Of a DNA stretch of 64,000 bases, positions 20,287 through 30,622 are shown piece by piece. The stretch is taken from assembly GCF_002082565.1 (NCBI RefSeq), contig NZ_CP020562.1, positions 620,001 to 684,000 on the forward strand. Reading direction: 5' to 3'. A program made the translations under genes and the position numbers. The notes under the pieces were generated by a model. It made no database searches. It was not told where the DNA came from and saw only the letters and a list, made by a program, of their open reading frames with translations. Within the stretch, counting starts at the first letter, position 1; each line of letters begins with the position of its first letter. Origin of the DNA: Halomonas sp. GT. Its GTDB lineage: Bacteria; Pseudomonadota; Gammaproteobacteria; Pseudomonadales; Halomonadaceae.

Positions 20287-21467
20287 GGAGTTACTTCCAG
20301 GGTTTCCAGGCGACCATTATTGGCCTGGACATGAATGGTGCTGCCTTCAGTGGCAGGACGCACGCTGATGCCAGATTTGTGTACGCGCGTACGGCCTACT
20401 AACGTGCCTTCGCGGGCATCAAGTAGATGAACGTAGCCTTCAAAGTCACCGACGACCACACGGCCATCTGCAAACGCAGGTGCTGTTAACCAGCGGTCTT
20501 CCAAGTCATCGTTACGCCACACTTCCTGTCCGTTGTCGGCATTCAGGCCAACGACGTGGCTATCATCAGTGACCACTAGCAGAATGTTACCTACCAAAAT
20601 AGGGGTATGGCGGCTAGATAAATTGCTTTCCCATAGAACGCCACCGCGTGTTGCTTCCAGTGCTACGACGTTACCGTTATAGCTAGTCACGAAGAGTCGA
20701 CCATCGGGAGTTATTACCGGTTGACCGGCAAGATCAACCAACCTGTCGACGTCGCTACGTCCGCGGGGAGTGGCAATTTGCAAATCCCAAAGTGGCTGGC
20801 CATTGCGGTTGTCTAATGTTGCCAGTCGTCCGTTAGCAAAACCAACAAAGCTTACGGGATCAATGACCATTGGCGTGCCAGTACCGCGAAGCGTCAGAGA
20901 GGGCTGCGAGCTGGTGTATACCCAGCGCTCCTCGCCGCTGGAGCGATCAAGAGCGGTGATTTGTCCGTCAACGCTTTGTACAAGTAGTAGCTGTTGATTT
21001 GCTTGAGGTGCTGCTAGCACTTCACTGGAAACGCGTGAGCGCCAATTGACACTGCCGTCGCGCTGATCCAAGGAGATAACTTCTCCGTTGCGGGTGCCTA
21101 AATAGACCTGACCTGCAATAGCGTTCAGGGCGCTTGAAATAGGCGTATCCAGCTCGATTTCCCACTTGCGTTCGCCGTTATCTGCATTAAATGCGGCCAC
21201 CAGCCCATCGGCATCCGCAGCAAATACGGTGTCGCCTTCACGAGCCGGAGCAATGGGGTAACGGGCACGACCCAGGCCATCGCCGACATTTCTGCTCCAT
21301 ACGCCATCAAGTGAGGACGTTTCTGAAAAGCTACGCAGTTCTTTAGGCGTATAAGCAGGTTCGCCTTTACTGGCGCAACCTGCTAGCAATGCTAATGCAA
21401 CAGCACCGACGGTAATGCGCACAGACGGCTTTGAAAATAGCGATTTGGGAAGGCTAGTCATGATCAT
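20283..21467 (-). CDS. bamB: Outer-membrane assembly lipoprotein BamB
   Basis: Beta-propeller lipoprotein of the BAM complex that inserts beta-barrel proteins in the outer membrane. The N-terminus [13 protein letters not shown] leads into a signal sequence with lipobox LLAGC. The rest of the 394 residues consists of repeated PQQ/WD-like blades (for example [30 protein letters not shown]). The ATG at 21467 overlaps the yfgM stop and has GAGGTG five bases upstream. Confidence 0.97.
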   Translation of the reverse strand: MIMTSLPKSLFSKPSVRITVGAVALALLAGCASKGEPAYTPKELRSFSETSSLDGVWSRNVGDGLGRARYPIAPAREGDTVFAADADGLVAAFNADNGERKWEIELDTPISSALNAIAGQVYLGTRNGEVISLDQRDGSVNWRSRVSSEVLAAPQANQQLLLVQSVDGQITALDRSSGEERWVYTSSQPSLTLRGTGTPMVIDPVSFVGFANGRLATLDNRNGQPLWDLQIATPRGRSDVDRLVDLAGQPVITPDGRLFVTSYNGNVVALEATRGGVLWESNLSSRHTPILVGNILLVVTDDSHVVGLNADNGQEVWRNDDLEDRWLTAPAFADGRVVVGDFEGYVHLLDAREGTLVGRTRVHKSGISVRPATEGSTIHVQANNGRLETLEVTP

Positions 21468-22123
21468 TGTGTCACCTCTTCGACGCCGAGATCGTCAAGC
21501 TTGAACTGTACGCCGTAAAGCGGCTGATTCTGGGCTTGGGCAAGTTCTAACGCGGTTTGCCAAGCGTCTCGCGCTTGTTCTGTTTGGTCTAACGCAGCGT
21601 AAGCGTCGCCCCGCACGTTAGCCTGCTGAGCTGCCAGGGCATCAGTAATCGACTGATCTAACAAACTCAGGGCTGCTTCTGGATTGTCGTTTGCAATCTC
21701 AATACGCGCTAATCTTAGCCATGCGAGACTTTGCACATAGCGGCGGGAAGAGTCGCTCGCCACGTTTTCAAGCGCACTTTTCGCAGCCTCAAGATCACCC
21801 TCTTGGACGGCTAAACGTGCTTCCAGCAGCTGTGCTAATTCTGCATAGAGGGTGTTGCCATGGTCACTGGTGATTTCATCAATGAGTTCACGAGCATTGG
21901 CTAACTGATCATCTGCCAAGGTGTTACCAGTGGTCATATTGACGAGTTGCTGATAACGCACGGAGGCGGCTTCTGCTTGGCCTTCTTGATAGTTTTGCCA
22001 TGCATTCCAGCCAAGCACACCCGCTGCAGCAAGAACAGCCCCTGCTATGAGAGAGGTTCCGTTCTCTTTCCACCAGCGTTTAATTACCTCTAGCTGTTCT
22101 TCTTCGCTTCTCAGCTCCGCCAC
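21464..22123 (-). CDS. yfgM: YfgM-type translocon-associated TPR protein
   Basis: An inner-membrane protein that in E. coli binds SecYEG and periplasmic chaperones. The 219 residues comprise a short cytoplasmic start (ELRSEEEQLEVIKRWWKENG), one membrane span (SLIAGAVLAAAGVLGW) and a periplasmic TPR-like helical domain. The start is GTG at 22123 after AGGAGG. Its place between hisS and bamB is the conserved one. Confidence 0.93.
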   Translation of the reverse strand: MAELRSEEEQLEVIKRWWKENGTSLIAGAVLAAAGVLGWNAWQNYQEGQAEAASVRYQQLVNMTTGNTLADDQLANARELIDEITSDHGNTLYAELAQLLEARLAVQEGDLEAAKSALENVASDSSRRYVQSLAWLRLARIEIANDNPEAALSLLDQSITDALAAQQANVRGDAYAALDQTEQARDAWQTALELAQAQNQPLYGVQFKLDDLGVEEVTQ

Positions 22124-22199
22124 GGGCGGCCTCCTGTTCTTTAGCTCAGCCGCAAGGGCGGCTGGCGAGTGTTCGTCTGCCAGAGAGTAGGCAGTAAGG

Positions 22200-23495
22200 T
22201 TAGTGGGACACTAAGTTTTTCAGTGTCGCGGTGAGCTCAGCCTGAGATACGCGCAACTGTTCGCGATCATCACGCAGGAACTTGAGCGTTACGGCTTGCT
22301 CTGCCAGCTCGTCTTCGCCCAATAAAACTGCAACAGGCGCGTTGCTTTTGTCTGCTTTTTTCATACGGCTTTTAAAACTGCCGCCACCACAGTGCAGCTG
22401 CAGCCTAAGGGTGGGTAGCTCACTACGAAGCTTTTCAGCCAGTGTGAGAGCGGCAATGGTCGCGTTGTCATCCATCGGTAGCAGATAAACATCGCAGCCA
22501 CCTAGCGCTTCTTCTGGCACCAGGTCTAATGTTTCCAACAGCAATATTAAGCGCTCGATACCCATGGCGAAACCAACGGCTGGCGTGGGCTTTCCGCCTA
22601 GTTGCTCAACTAATCCGTCGTAGCGGCCGCCTGCACATACCGTGCCTTGGCTGCCTAGGGCCGTGGTCGTCCACTCAAATACCGTACGGCAGTAGTAATC
22701 AAGACCGCGTACCAAGCGTGGGTTAACAATGTAGTCAATGCCTGCTGCATCCAGCATTGCTTTGAGTTGTTCAAAATGTGTCCGCGACTCATCATCCAAA
22801 TGATCCATCAACTGCGGCGCACCGTTCAGCATTTCTGCCATCGCTGGATTCTTGGAATCCAAAATGCGCAGTGGGTTGCTTGTGAGGCGACGCTTTGAGT
22901 CGTCATCAAGAACATCGTGATGCTGTTCAAAGTAAGCGACGAGCTTATCGCGATAGGCCGCGCGCGCCTCTGTGGAGCCCAGGGAGTTAAGCTCTAGCGT
23001 CACGTGTTCCAGTAAGCCCAGCTCTTGCCATAGGCGTGCTGAAAGGAGAATGACTTCGGCATCGATATCCGGACCGTCAAAGCCGTATGTTTCAACGCCT
23101 ACCTGATGAAATTGACGATAGCGGCCTTTTTGCGGACGCTCGTGGCGGAACATGGGGCCTTGATACCACAGCCGTTGCGTTTGGTTATGCAGCAAGCCAT
23201 GTTCCATCGCTGCCCGTACGCAGCTGGCGGTACCTTCTGGCCGCAGCGTTAGGCTGTCGCCGTTGCGGTCATCGAACGTGTACATCTCTTTTTCGACAAT
23301 ATCGGTGACTTCACCAATAGAGCGAGCAAATAGCGCCGTTTGTTCAACAATGGGCGTACGGATTTCATCAAAGCCATAGCGATGCATGAGCTGACGCACC
23401 TTGGCTTCAAAAAATTGCCAGCGGGGACTTTCGCTGGGCAATAAATCATTCATACCACGTATAGCTTGAATTTTTTTTACGGCGGACTTGCTCAA
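22200..23495 (-). CDS. hisS: Histidyl-tRNA synthetase
   Basis: Class II synthetase of 431 residues. Visible are IRGMNDLLP at the start, motif 2 in [19 protein letters not shown], the histidine-binding [12 protein letters not shown], and motif 3 [11 protein letters not shown], followed by the anticodon-binding domain. The best start is a TTG at 23495 with AAGGAG six bases upstream; no suitable ATG lies between it and the conserved GMNDLLP segment. The rare start codon may hold expression down. Confidence 0.97.
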   Translation of the reverse strand: MSKSAVKKIQAIRGMNDLLPSESPRWQFFEAKVRQLMHRYGFDEIRTPIVEQTALFARSIGEVTDIVEKEMYTFDDRNGDSLTLRPEGTASCVRAAMEHGLLHNQTQRLWYQGPMFRHERPQKGRYRQFHQVGVETYGFDGPDIDAEVILLSARLWQELGLLEHVTLELNSLGSTEARAAYRDKLVAYFEQHHDVLDDDSKRRLTSNPLRILDSKNPAMAEMLNGAPQLMDHLDDESRTHFEQLKAMLDAAGIDYIVNPRLVRGLDYYCRTVFEWTTTALGSQGTVCAGGRYDGLVEQLGGKPTPAVGFAMGIERLILLLETLDLVPEEALGGCDVYLLPMDDNATIAALTLAEKLRSELPTLRLQLHCGGGSFKSRMKKADKSNAPVAVLLGEDELAEQAVTLKFLRDDREQLRVSQAELTATLKNLVSH

Positions 23496-23581
23496 TGAAA
23501 ACTCCTTGTATGGGAGACAACGCTGGGGCGGGAAAAAAAGTTATGCCCGCCTCCAGGTTGGGTGTCGCTTGCTCGGCTTTT

Positions 23582-24697
23582 TTAAACGCTGCGAGCAATC
23601 ATGTCGTCTTCTTGCTGCTGTTTTTGGCGTACTTTCTCGCGGATCAGCTTTTCAAGGTCATCCACTAGGTGGTCATTACGTAGTTTGCTAGCAGGTTTGC
23701 CATCGATATAAACCAAGTTGGCAGGGGAGCCGCCGGTTAGGCCGATATCCGTTTCTTTCGCTTCGCCTGGGCCATTAACGACGCAACCAATCACCGATAC
23801 GTCCAGAGGAGTCATGACGTCTTCAAGCCGCTCTTCTAGCTGATTCATGGTGCTGATAACATCAAAATTCTGCCGTGAGCAACTGGGGCAGGCAATAAAA
23901 TTAATACCTTTGGCTCGCAGCCTCAGGCTTTTAAGCATGTCAAAGCCAACTTTAATTTCTTCTACCGGATCGGCGGCGAGCGATACGCGAATCGTGTCGC
24001 CAATGCCATCCATTAGCAGCATGCCAAGGCCAATCGATGACTTCACCGTACCCGAGCGCAGACCGCCTGCTTCCGTAATACCTAGATGGAGTGGCTGCTC
24101 AATACGAGTAGCTAGGTCGCGGTACGCTGCTACTGCCATAAATACATCTGAGGCCTTTACGCTGACTTTAAATTCCTGGAAGTCGAGACGATCAAGATAA
24201 TCGATATGGCGCATGGCCGACTCTACTAACGCTGCGGGCGTAGGCTCGCCATACTTTTTCTGTAGGTCTTTTTCCAGCGACCCAGCATTAACGCCAATAC
24301 GAATCGGTATGCCGTTATCGCGGGCAGCATTAACAACCGCACGTACGCGATCTTCGCGGCCAATATTACCTGGATTAATACGCAAGCAGTCCACACCTAG
24401 TTCAGCGACACGCAGGGCAATTTTATAATCAAAATGAATGTCTGCCACCAGCGGGACATCGACACGCTGCTTGATTTTGCCAAAGCTTTCAGCGGCGTCC
24501 ATGTCGGGTACTGAGACGCGGACAATATCGGCTCCCGCTTTTTCCAACTGCTGAATTTGTGCCACGGTGGCATCGACGTCCAGCGTATTTGTGTTGGTCA
24601 TGCTCTGAACGGCAATAGGTGCATCACCACCGACAGCAACGTTGCCAACGTGAATTTGACGAGAAAAACGGCGTTTGATCGGAGAAGGGGCGTGCAT
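23582..24697 (-). CDS. ispG: 4-hydroxy-3-methylbut-2-enyl diphosphate synthase
   Basis: Iron-sulfur enzyme converting MEcPP to HMBPP in the non-mevalonate isoprenoid pathway. I use the ATG at 24697 ([10 protein letters not shown]), which gives 371 residues aligned end to end with E. coli IspG (372) and has GGGAGAG upstream; the GTG at 24709 sits too close to that site. Cluster ligands are visible in [10 protein letters not shown] and [15 protein letters not shown]. It follows rodZ and precedes hisS. Confidence 0.97.
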   Translation of the reverse strand: MHAPSPIKRRFSRQIHVGNVAVGGDAPIAVQSMTNTNTLDVDATVAQIQQLEKAGADIVRVSVPDMDAAESFGKIKQRVDVPLVADIHFDYKIALRVAELGVDCLRINPGNIGREDRVRAVVNAARDNGIPIRIGVNAGSLEKDLQKKYGEPTPAALVESAMRHIDYLDRLDFQEFKVSVKASDVFMAVAAYRDLATRIEQPLHLGITEAGGLRSGTVKSSIGLGMLLMDGIGDTIRVSLAADPVEEIKVGFDMLKSLRLRAKGINFIACPSCSRQNFDVISTMNQLEERLEDVMTPLDVSVIGCVVNGPGEAKETDIGLTGGSPANLVYIDGKPASKLRNDHLVDDLEKLIREKVRQKQQQEDDMIARSV

Positions 24698-24705
24698 AAG
24701 ACGGG

Positions 24706-25707
24706 TCACTCTCCCAAGGTAAAGCGGGCAACATTATTAGCACCGGCGCGCTGGACAAGGTTAACGTCCTCGTCTTCGTAGCGCAGTTCTACACCGGTGG
24801 CATTGCCGATAGTTAAACGAAAAGGCGGTTCGCCCTCAACACTTGCTGTGGTACCAGGCGTTTGCAGGCCAACGAACACTCGCTGGTTATTGGCATCAAA
24901 AATCTCAGTCCATGACTGCTCGTTAAACGTCAGTTCAAGCAGGTTAGGGTTTGTTGCTGGCGCTGTTTCGGCTGTGTTGTCTTCACTGTCAGTAGCAGCG
25001 TCCGCGTCCGCTTGTTCAGCAGTATCTGCCGAGGCCAACTCGTTGTCCTCCGCTACTTCGGAAGACGTAGACGACTCTGATGCAGACTCAATGGCAGCCG
25101 TCGCGGCGTTAGCCGCTCCCTCATCAATTCCACTGGTGGTGTTGGTTTGTTGTGCTGGTGCGCTGCTAGGAGGCTGAGGTGTAGCAACCGGCGTTTGCTC
25201 AGGTGTTACATTGTCATCTGGCGTACCAGCAGAGCCGCCCTCATCTTCCATAGAAGGAGTGCTTCCCATGCTAGGGGGTTCGCTGCCGCCACGGCTTTGC
25301 CACCACATCACCGTGACGGCAATCAAGGCCACAATCACTAGCAGGGTGACTAGCTTAAATAACCATGCGCCAATACGAGATGGTGGCCGGGTGACTGAAA
25401 CTGGGGTCACCCGACGATCTGTCTCTGTATTCCCATGGTTAGCTTGGTAGGCCTCAAGTACTAGACGATCATCCATGCCTAGGTATTTTGCGTAAGCACG
25501 TAAATAGCCCCGGCGATAAGCGGCAACAGGAATTTCTTCATAGTTGTCCTGCTCTAATCCGTTAACAACTGCTGGGCGTAAATTCAGAGCCCGTGCGGCA
25601 TCGGTAAGCGGTACGCCGAGTGCTTCGCGTTGGCGTGAGAGAAGCTCGCCGGGTGTGGCCGTTGGGCTAGAGGTCGTAACATTATCGTGTGATTGTGTAT
25701 CGCTCAT
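24706..25707 (-). CDS. rodZ: RodZ-like cytoskeletal protein
   Basis: Links MreB filaments to the cell-wall elongation machinery. The 333-residue protein has an N-terminal HTH_25 domain ([20 protein letters not shown]... to about residue 90), one membrane span (about 113-135, [21 protein letters not shown]), a long acidic, Ser/Thr/Ala-rich periplasmic linker, and a C-terminal DUF4115 beta domain ([21 protein letters not shown]). It lies in the conserved pilF-rodZ-ispG order. Confidence 0.93.
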   Translation of the reverse strand: MSDTQSHDNVTTSSPTATPGELLSRQREALGVPLTDAARALNLRPAVVNGLEQDNYEEIPVAAYRRGYLRAYAKYLGMDDRLVLEAYQANHGNTETDRRVTPVSVTRPPSRIGAWLFKLVTLLVIVALIAVTVMWWQSRGGSEPPSMGSTPSMEDEGGSAGTPDDNVTPEQTPVATPQPPSSAPAQQTNTTSGIDEGAANAATAAIESASESSTSSEVAEDNELASADTAEQADADAATDSEDNTAETAPATNPNLLELTFNEQSWTEIFDANNQRVFVGLQTPGTTASVEGEPPFRLTIGNATGVELRYEDEDVNLVQRAGANNVARFTLGE

Positions 25708-25746
25708 AGCTGAGCATCCTTCAATAATTAGGTGGTCAGGGCACCG

Positions 25747-26481
25747 TTAGTCAATATTCAATAAGCGTTGGTAGTTCGCAGCCGTAGCGTGATCACCACG
25801 GGCGTGGGCGATATCGATCGCCATTTCCAACGCGACTGGATCTTGCCCGGCCAGCTGCAAATAGCGCTGCAGCGGCTCCCAGGCTTGACCGTCATTGCCC
25901 TGTGAAACTTCAAGTTCGGCTAATAATAAATATCCACGCGGGCTACGTGGATCAATGCTCACAGCGCGCAACAGGCGTTTGCGTGCTTCCTCAATGTTAT
26001 CGGCTGCCAAATAGCACTGCCCTAGGTTAGTAAATAGCTGGGCACGATTAGCATATTGGGCATCGCGAGATGCTATTTCTAACTGTTCGCAGGCGGCGTT
26101 GAACTGCCCCTGCTGATATAAAAACGCCGCGTAATTATTACGCGCACGTGTCAAAGAAGGTGCTGATTTAATCGCTTGCTGGAAATAGCGATTTGCGAGC
26201 TCATCTTCACGCTGCTGTTGATAGACCAGCGCAAGCGCCTGAAGTGCCTCGGCATTGCGTGGATTAATTTCAAGCGCACGATCAAGCGCGCTGAGCGCGC
26301 GGGCTAGATTGTTGCGTTCTAGGTAAGCAACCCCCAGTTGGGTATAAGCGTCTGCAGCGCCATCGTCAGCCTGAGAAGACGTGCTACCTGAAGTGGCACA
26401 GCCAGCTAACAACATGCTGCTTATTAGCACGCACAGCATGTGAACCCGGGATGGGTAACGTCGCCAGCGGTGACCGATCAT
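25747..26481 (-). CDS. pilF: Type IV pilus biogenesis/stability lipoprotein PilF (PilW)
   Basis: Outer-membrane pilotin-type TPR lipoprotein that helps assemble the PilQ secretin. I chose the ATG at 26481 (MIGHRWRR), which has AGAGGG upstream and leads directly into the lipobox SSMLLAGC; the open frame extends to 26601 without signal-like sequence. The 244 residues carry about five TPRs (AYTQLGVAYLERNNLARAL, ALQALALVYQQQ, and later ones). It is common upstream of rodZ. No other pilus gene is present in the window. Confidence 0.92.
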   Translation of the reverse strand: MIGHRWRRYPSRVHMLCVLISSMLLAGCATSGSTSSQADDGAADAYTQLGVAYLERNNLARALSALDRALEINPRNAEALQALALVYQQQREDELANRYFQQAIKSAPSLTRARNNYAAFLYQQGQFNAACEQLEIASRDAQYANRAQLFTNLGQCYLAADNIEEARKRLLRAVSIDPRSPRGYLLLAELEVSQGNDGQAWEPLQRYLQLAGQDPVALEMAIDIAHARGDHATAANYQRLLNID

Positions 26482-26627
26482 GTACACCCTCTTGTAGTAA
26501 CCGTCTTCAAAGAACCATATGTCAGTGACCATCAGTCGCGTCGTTATTCGATAAACTTGGCGCTTCTGGCGGTTTTGAACGTGTCCATCAAAGCGCCGCA
26601 CTCGACGGAAGTCAAGATAACGGCGGT

Positions 26628-27812
26628 TTAGTCCGCATCAAGCTGAACAGACTGAATATAGCGCGCACTTCGCTTAGTGCGATCTTTCACCTTTCCTACC
26701 AGTTGGCCACAAGCAGCATCGATATCATCGCCCCGCGTGATGCGTACGGTGGCGTTATAGCCCAGGTCGTATAGCCATTGCTGAAAGCGCATCACTTGGT
26801 TGCGTGAGGGCTTTTCGTAGCCTGAATTAGGGAACGGGTTGAACGGTATTAGGTTGATTTTGCAGGGCAGCTCTTTTAACAGCGCCGCCAGTTGTTCGGC
26901 ATGTTCCTGCTGATCATTCACATCTCTAATGAGCGTATATTCGATAGTCACCTGACGATTATCCGGGCATTTGGATAGGTAACGATGACAAGCATCCAGA
27001 AGCGCACGAATATTGTATTTACGGTTAATCGGTACTAGCTCGTTGCGTAGCTCATCGGTAGAGGCGTGCAACGAAATGGCTAAGCTCACGTCGATCTCAT
27101 CGCCAAGCTTATCTATCATCGGCACAACGCCTGATGTGGAAAGCGTGACGCGGCGTTTGGAAAGTCCGTAGCCGTTGTCGTCGAGCATCAGCTTCATTGC
27201 TGGAACGACGTTATCGAAGTTGAGCAGCGGCTCACCCATGCCCATCATGACTACGTTAGTCACCGGGCGGTTGGCGGTATCGCGGCGAGGGCCTACGCTG
27301 CGTTGGGCGACCCACACTTGGCCGATAATTTCGGCGGCGGTCAGGTTGCGCTGAAAGCCTTGTTTGCCCGTTGAGCAAAAACTGCAGTCTAACGAGCAGC
27401 CTACCTGGGAAGAGACGCATAGCGTCCGGCGCTTGCCATTTTCCGCAGGAATCAGCACCGTTTCCACATAACTGCCATCTTCTACTTCCAGGACCCACTT
27501 GCGTGTGCCGTCGCTGGAAGTACCTTCATAGACGACGCCTGGGCCACGAATCTCAGCCAGCCGAGCTAGTTTTTCTCGCAGCGGTTTGGATAGATTCGTC
27601 ATGGTAGCAAAATCATCACTACCTTCCTGGTGAATCCACTTCATTAGCTGGGCAGCGCGAAACTTCTTTTCGCCAATCGACAAAAAGAAGTCCTCCATCT
27701 GCTCGCGAGACATGCCCAGCAGGTTCTGGCGCTCTGGCGCGTTAGTGGCGGCAGGTTCGCTTTCGGTCGAGGAGAGAGAGGTAGGCGTATGTTGAGCTAC
27801 AGTAGTGGTCAT
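26628..27812 (-). CDS. rlmN: Dual-specificity 23S rRNA/tRNA adenine-C2 methyltransferase
   Basis: Radical-SAM enzyme that methylates A2503 of 23S rRNA and A37 of some tRNAs. The 394-residue protein has [15 protein letters not shown] (CxxxCxxC cluster), the [12 protein letters not shown] motif, and the partner cysteine near the C-terminus ([12 protein letters not shown]). The N-terminal 30 residues are a Thr/Ser/Pro-rich extension not shared with E. coli RlmN. It sits between ndk and pilF as in pseudomonads. Confidence 0.97.
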   Translation of the reverse strand: MTTTVAQHTPTSLSSTESEPAATNAPERQNLLGMSREQMEDFFLSIGEKKFRAAQLMKWIHQEGSDDFATMTNLSKPLREKLARLAEIRGPGVVYEGTSSDGTRKWVLEVEDGSYVETVLIPAENGKRRTLCVSSQVGCSLDCSFCSTGKQGFQRNLTAAEIIGQVWVAQRSVGPRRDTANRPVTNVVMMGMGEPLLNFDNVVPAMKLMLDDNGYGLSKRRVTLSTSGVVPMIDKLGDEIDVSLAISLHASTDELRNELVPINRKYNIRALLDACHRYLSKCPDNRQVTIEYTLIRDVNDQQEHAEQLAALLKELPCKINLIPFNPFPNSGYEKPSRNQVMRFQQWLYDLGYNATVRITRGDDIDAACGQLVGKVKDRTKRSARYIQSVQLDAD

Positions 27813-27835
27813 GGCGGTCAGCGTTCAGAGAAAAG

Positions 27836-27854
27836 GCGGGGGCATAGCCCCCGC
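27836..27854 (-). terminator. Terminator after ndk
   Basis: GCGGGGGC / GCCCCCGC, an 8-bp GC stem with a 3-nt loop, followed on the minus strand by CTTTTCTCT. It separates ndk from rlmN. Confidence 0.6.
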
Positions 27855-27897
27855 GAAAATGGCCGGCAACGGATGTTGAATCGGCGGCACGCTTGAT

Positions 27898-28323
27898 TTA
27901 GCGCGGGCAAATTTCGTCGTTACCGAAGAAGTAGCTAATTTCGCGCTCAGCGCTTTCCGGAGAATCAGAACCATGGACAGCGTTTGCGTCGATTGTTTCC
28001 GCAAAGTCAGCGCGGATAGTGCCGGGTGCCGCTTCTTTCGGGTTAGTAGCACCCATCAGGTCGCGGTTTTTAGCAATAGCGCCTTCGCCTTCTAGTACCT
28101 GAACAACAACCGGGCCAGAGGTCATGAAGCCAACCAGGTCTTTAAAGAAAGGACGCTCTTTATGTTCGGCGTAGAAACCGCCTGCTTTTTCTTCAGAAAG
28201 ATGAACCATCTTCGCAGCAACAACTTTCAAGCCTGCTTTTTCAAAGCGAGAAATGATGTCGCCAATCGCATTTTTAGCAACGGCATCAGGCTTGATAATA
28301 GAAAGAGTACGTTCAATTGCCAT
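27898..28323 (-). CDS. ndk: Nucleoside diphosphate kinase
   Basis: Equilibrates NTP and NDP pools via a phosphohistidine. The 141-residue protein is collinear with the family: [12 protein letters not shown] at the start, and [16 protein letters not shown] with the nucleophile H117. AAGGAG precedes the ATG. It has its own stem-loop downstream and a 165-bp gap upstream toward iscA. Confidence 0.98.
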   Translation of the reverse strand: MAIERTLSIIKPDAVAKNAIGDIISRFEKAGLKVVAAKMVHLSEEKAGGFYAEHKERPFFKDLVGFMTSGPVVVQVLEGEGAIAKNRDLMGATNPKEAAPGTIRADFAETIDANAVHGSDSPESAEREISYFFGNDEICPR

Positions 28324-28488
28324 GGTGGAATCTCCTTAAGAGGCATAAAGCAGAAGTGCCGCCCCGGAAAGCCGAGGCGGCGCAGGAAAAAAGAGTCGGC
28401 AGGGCTGTTGTGCATTACCGATTGCCGAGTGGCCGCGATTATAGCGCCTCAAGGGGGTGATGAATACCGGTGATGCAGCGCTAAACGC

Positions 28489-28815
28489 TTAGACCGTGAA
28501 GCTTTCGCCACAGCCACACTCATCTTTGACGTTGGGATTGTTGAAACGGAAAAAGCGATTCAGCCCTTCGCTTACGTAGTCCACTTCACTGCCGTTGAGT
28601 ATTTCTAGCGCGTCTGGCGCGATATACACGCTGGCGCCGTGCTCTTCAAAGCGAATTTCGTCATCGCTGACGTCATCGGCAAAGTCGAGTACGTAGCTAT
28701 AGCCTGAGCAGCCGCTAGGTTTTACAGAAACGCGCAGCCCAAGCCCCTGGCCACGCTCATCGAGAACGTGACGAATTTGCTGAGCAGCAGCGGGGGTAAT
28801 GTTGAGAGTTGCCAT
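28489..28815 (-). CDS. iscA: Iron-sulfur cluster assembly protein IscA
   Basis: A-type carrier that receives and passes on Fe-S clusters. The 108-residue sequence matches E. coli IscA nearly throughout, including the three ligands C36 (PSGCSGYSYVL), C100 and C102 (NVKDECGCGESF). AGGAGG precedes the ATG. It follows iscS by only 56 bp, leaving no room for iscU, which normally lies between them. Confidence 0.95.
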   Translation of the reverse strand: MATLNITPAAAQQIRHVLDERGQGLGLRVSVKPSGCSGYSYVLDFADDVSDDEIRFEEHGASVYIAPDALEILNGSEVDYVSEGLNRFFRFNNPNVKDECGCGESFTV

Positions 28816-28871
28816 CGGGCGTCCTCCTTCAAGAAGTCGGTAGGTTGATTGCCAGGTGTGGCATCAGCCGT

Positions 28872-30044
28872 TTAACGCGTTGAGCGTAGTCCGCTCAATG
28901 CGTGGCGCAGTAGTGTCAGCGCATGATCAATGTCGGCGTCAGTGGTGAAACGCCCAAAACTAAAACGTAGCGATGAGAGTGCAAGGGCGCGCGGTGTGCC
29001 GATTCCCAATAAAACGTAGGAAGGGTCGACGCTAGCAGAGTTACAAGCAGACCCGGTTGACACAGCAACATCGCGCAGCGCCATCAATAGAGATTCACCG
29101 TCTACCCCTTTAAATGCCAGGTTTAAAATATTGGGAACGGCATTTTCCGGCGGAGAGTTGGCGAAGACACCATCAACATCTTCTAGCCCTTTTAGGAAGC
29201 GCGCGTGTAGCTGGGCGATATGGGCTTGATCTTCCTGGTGATGGTGTTGCATTAGCGCAAACGCTTCACCCATGCCGGCAATTTGATGGGTCGGAAGTGT
29301 GCCAGAGCGCATGCCTCGCTCGTGGCCGCCACCATGAATAAGTGCTTCCACACGTATATCTGGATGGCGTTTGACGTAAAGTGCACCAACGCCTTTGGGG
29401 CCATAAACTTTATGTCCAGACAGCGACATTAGATCAATTTGTTGAGCCACTACATCTAACGGAATACGTCCTACAGCTTGGGCTGCATCGGTGTGAAAAA
29501 CAGCCCCGAATTCATGGGCAACTTCTGCCAGCGCGGAAATATCATTAATGCTACCCAATTCGTTATTGACCGCCATTAATGACACGAGTGCCGTGTCGTC
29601 TCGCATGGCGGCACGCAGCTGTTCTGGAGTGGTACGCCCGTCTCGCCCAGGGGTTAGCCACGTCACTTCAAAACCTTCGCTTTCAAGGGCATTGGCAGTA
29701 TCCACAACCGCTTTATGCTCAATGGTGGACGTTACCAGATGCATGCCGCGCTCACGATTGGCGCGCATGTAGCCGATCAGCGCTAAATTGTTGGCCTCCG
29801 TGGCACCGCTGGTCCAAACCACTTCTCGTGGGTCTGCGCTAATGGTATCGGCGACTTGACGGCGGGCCTGCTCCACCACCTGTTCCGCCTGCCAGCCGAG
29901 CATATGACTGCGCGAGGCAGGGTTGGCGAACAGCTGGTCAACGGTTAAGTAGCGCTGCATAACGTCAGCCACACGGGTGTCGACCGGCGTGGTCGCGGCA
30001 TAGTCCAAATAAATCGGCAGCGAAGGGGAGGAGGTCATCGTCAT
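28872..30044 (-). CDS. iscS: Cysteine desulfurase IscS, lacking the C-terminal tail
   Basis: PLP enzyme that releases sulfur from cysteine for cluster and thio-cofactor synthesis. Starting at the ATG at 30044, the 390-residue protein is collinear with E. coli IscS (404): PLP lysine K212 in SGHKVYGPKG, and the sulfur-carrying C334 in STGSACNSASVDPSYVL. It stops after ALSGLRSTR, about 20 residues before the E. coli end. In E. coli that missing tail contributes to contacts with IscU. Together with the absence of iscU between iscS and iscA, this suggests a non-standard partner. iscR lies directly upstream. Confidence 0.95.
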   Translation of the reverse strand: MTMTSSPSLPIYLDYAATTPVDTRVADVMQRYLTVDQLFANPASRSHMLGWQAEQVVEQARRQVADTISADPREVVWTSGATEANNLALIGYMRANRERGMHLVTSTIEHKAVVDTANALESEGFEVTWLTPGRDGRTTPEQLRAAMRDDTALVSLMAVNNELGSINDISALAEVAHEFGAVFHTDAAQAVGRIPLDVVAQQIDLMSLSGHKVYGPKGVGALYVKRHPDIRVEALIHGGGHERGMRSGTLPTHQIAGMGEAFALMQHHHQEDQAHIAQLHARFLKGLEDVDGVFANSPPENAVPNILNLAFKGVDGESLLMALRDVAVSTGSACNSASVDPSYVLLGIGTPRALALSSLRFSFGRFTTDADIDHALTLLRHALSGLRSTR

Positions 30045-30069
30045 AGAGTCCAACGTGCAGTGAAAGCCG

Positions 30070-30537
30070 TTAAGGGGATGAGGCGAGAATGCCAGCTTCT
30101 ACGCGCTGCTTTTGCCGAGAGGCAATGCGTATAACATCGGGGCGCTGCATCAGTTGTGCAAGGCTGGTGTCATCAAGGAAATTACGAATCTGCCCTGATA
30201 GATCACACCACAGGTGATGGGTTAAGCAGGTGTCGCCTTGCTGGCAGTCTGAAAGCCCTTGGCAGCGTGTTGCATCCACGGTCTCATTAACAGCATCAAT
30301 CACTTGGGAAACACTGATGTCTTCGGCTGGTTTAGCCAGCAAATAGCCGCCACCAGGTCCGCGCACGCTGCTAACTAGACCCGCTCGGCGCAGGCGTGCA
30401 AATAGTTGCTCAAGATAAGAGAGCGAAATTTCCTGACGCTGAGAAATATCCCCCAAGCTGGTCGGGCCTTGGGGGGTGTTAATCGCCAAATCGAGCATGG
30501 CGGTAACGGCGTAACGGCCTTTAGTGGTCAAGCGCAT
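30070..30537 (-). CDS. iscR: Iron-sulfur-responsive regulator IscR
   Basis: Rrf2-family repressor that senses Fe-S status. The ATG at 30537 ([17 protein letters not shown]) has GAGGT upstream and aligns with E. coli IscR residue 1. The 155-residue protein has the winged helix (residues about 1-70) and the [2Fe-2S] ligands C92, C98, C104 plus H107, in the same numbering as E. coli. It heads the short iscR-iscS-iscA operon. A candidate IscR binding site overlaps its own promoter. Confidence 0.96.
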   Translation of the reverse strand: MRLTTKGRYAVTAMLDLAINTPQGPTSLGDISQRQEISLSYLEQLFARLRRAGLVSSVRGPGGGYLLAKPAEDISVSQVIDAVNETVDATRCQGLSDCQQGDTCLTHHLWCDLSGQIRNFLDDTSLAQLMQRPDVIRIASRQKQRVEAGILASSP

Positions 30538-30588
30538 GACAGGCACCTCGACGCTGAACCTCAGCGCACTTACGGCAAATGTAACGCC

Positions 30589-30622
30589 ATTATGGAAATC
30601 CTGAGTGCTTTGGTCAACTATT
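30589..30622 (-). promoter_or_regulatory. iscR promoter with IscR type 1 operator
   Basis: On the minus strand TTGACC (30612-30617) and CATAAT (30589-30594) are 17 bp apart. The sequence from AATAGTTGACC to ACTCAGGATTT (30596-30622) closely follows the type 1 IscR operator of enterobacteria, which covers the -35 of their iscR promoter. The site includes the last codon and stop of cysE. Autorepression by holo-IscR is inferred. Confidence 0.7.

Noticed and set aside
23847..24200. 117-residue plus-strand open frame inside ispG
   Set aside because: It lies wholly antisense to a well-conserved gene, has low-complexity Ser/Arg composition and no ribosome-binding site.
24797..25177. 126-residue plus-strand open frame opposite rodZ
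   Set aside because: It mirrors the low-complexity acidic linker of RodZ as a Ser/Ala run; no start signal or family resemblance.
28356..28385. GC-rich inverted repeat upstream of ndk as an iscA terminator
   Set aside because: The stem is imperfect and the T-tract is on the wrong side for minus-strand termination.
28816..28871. A hidden iscU between iscS and iscA
   Set aside because: The gap is only 56 bp, and neither strand of the surrounding sequence codes for an IscU-like scaffold.
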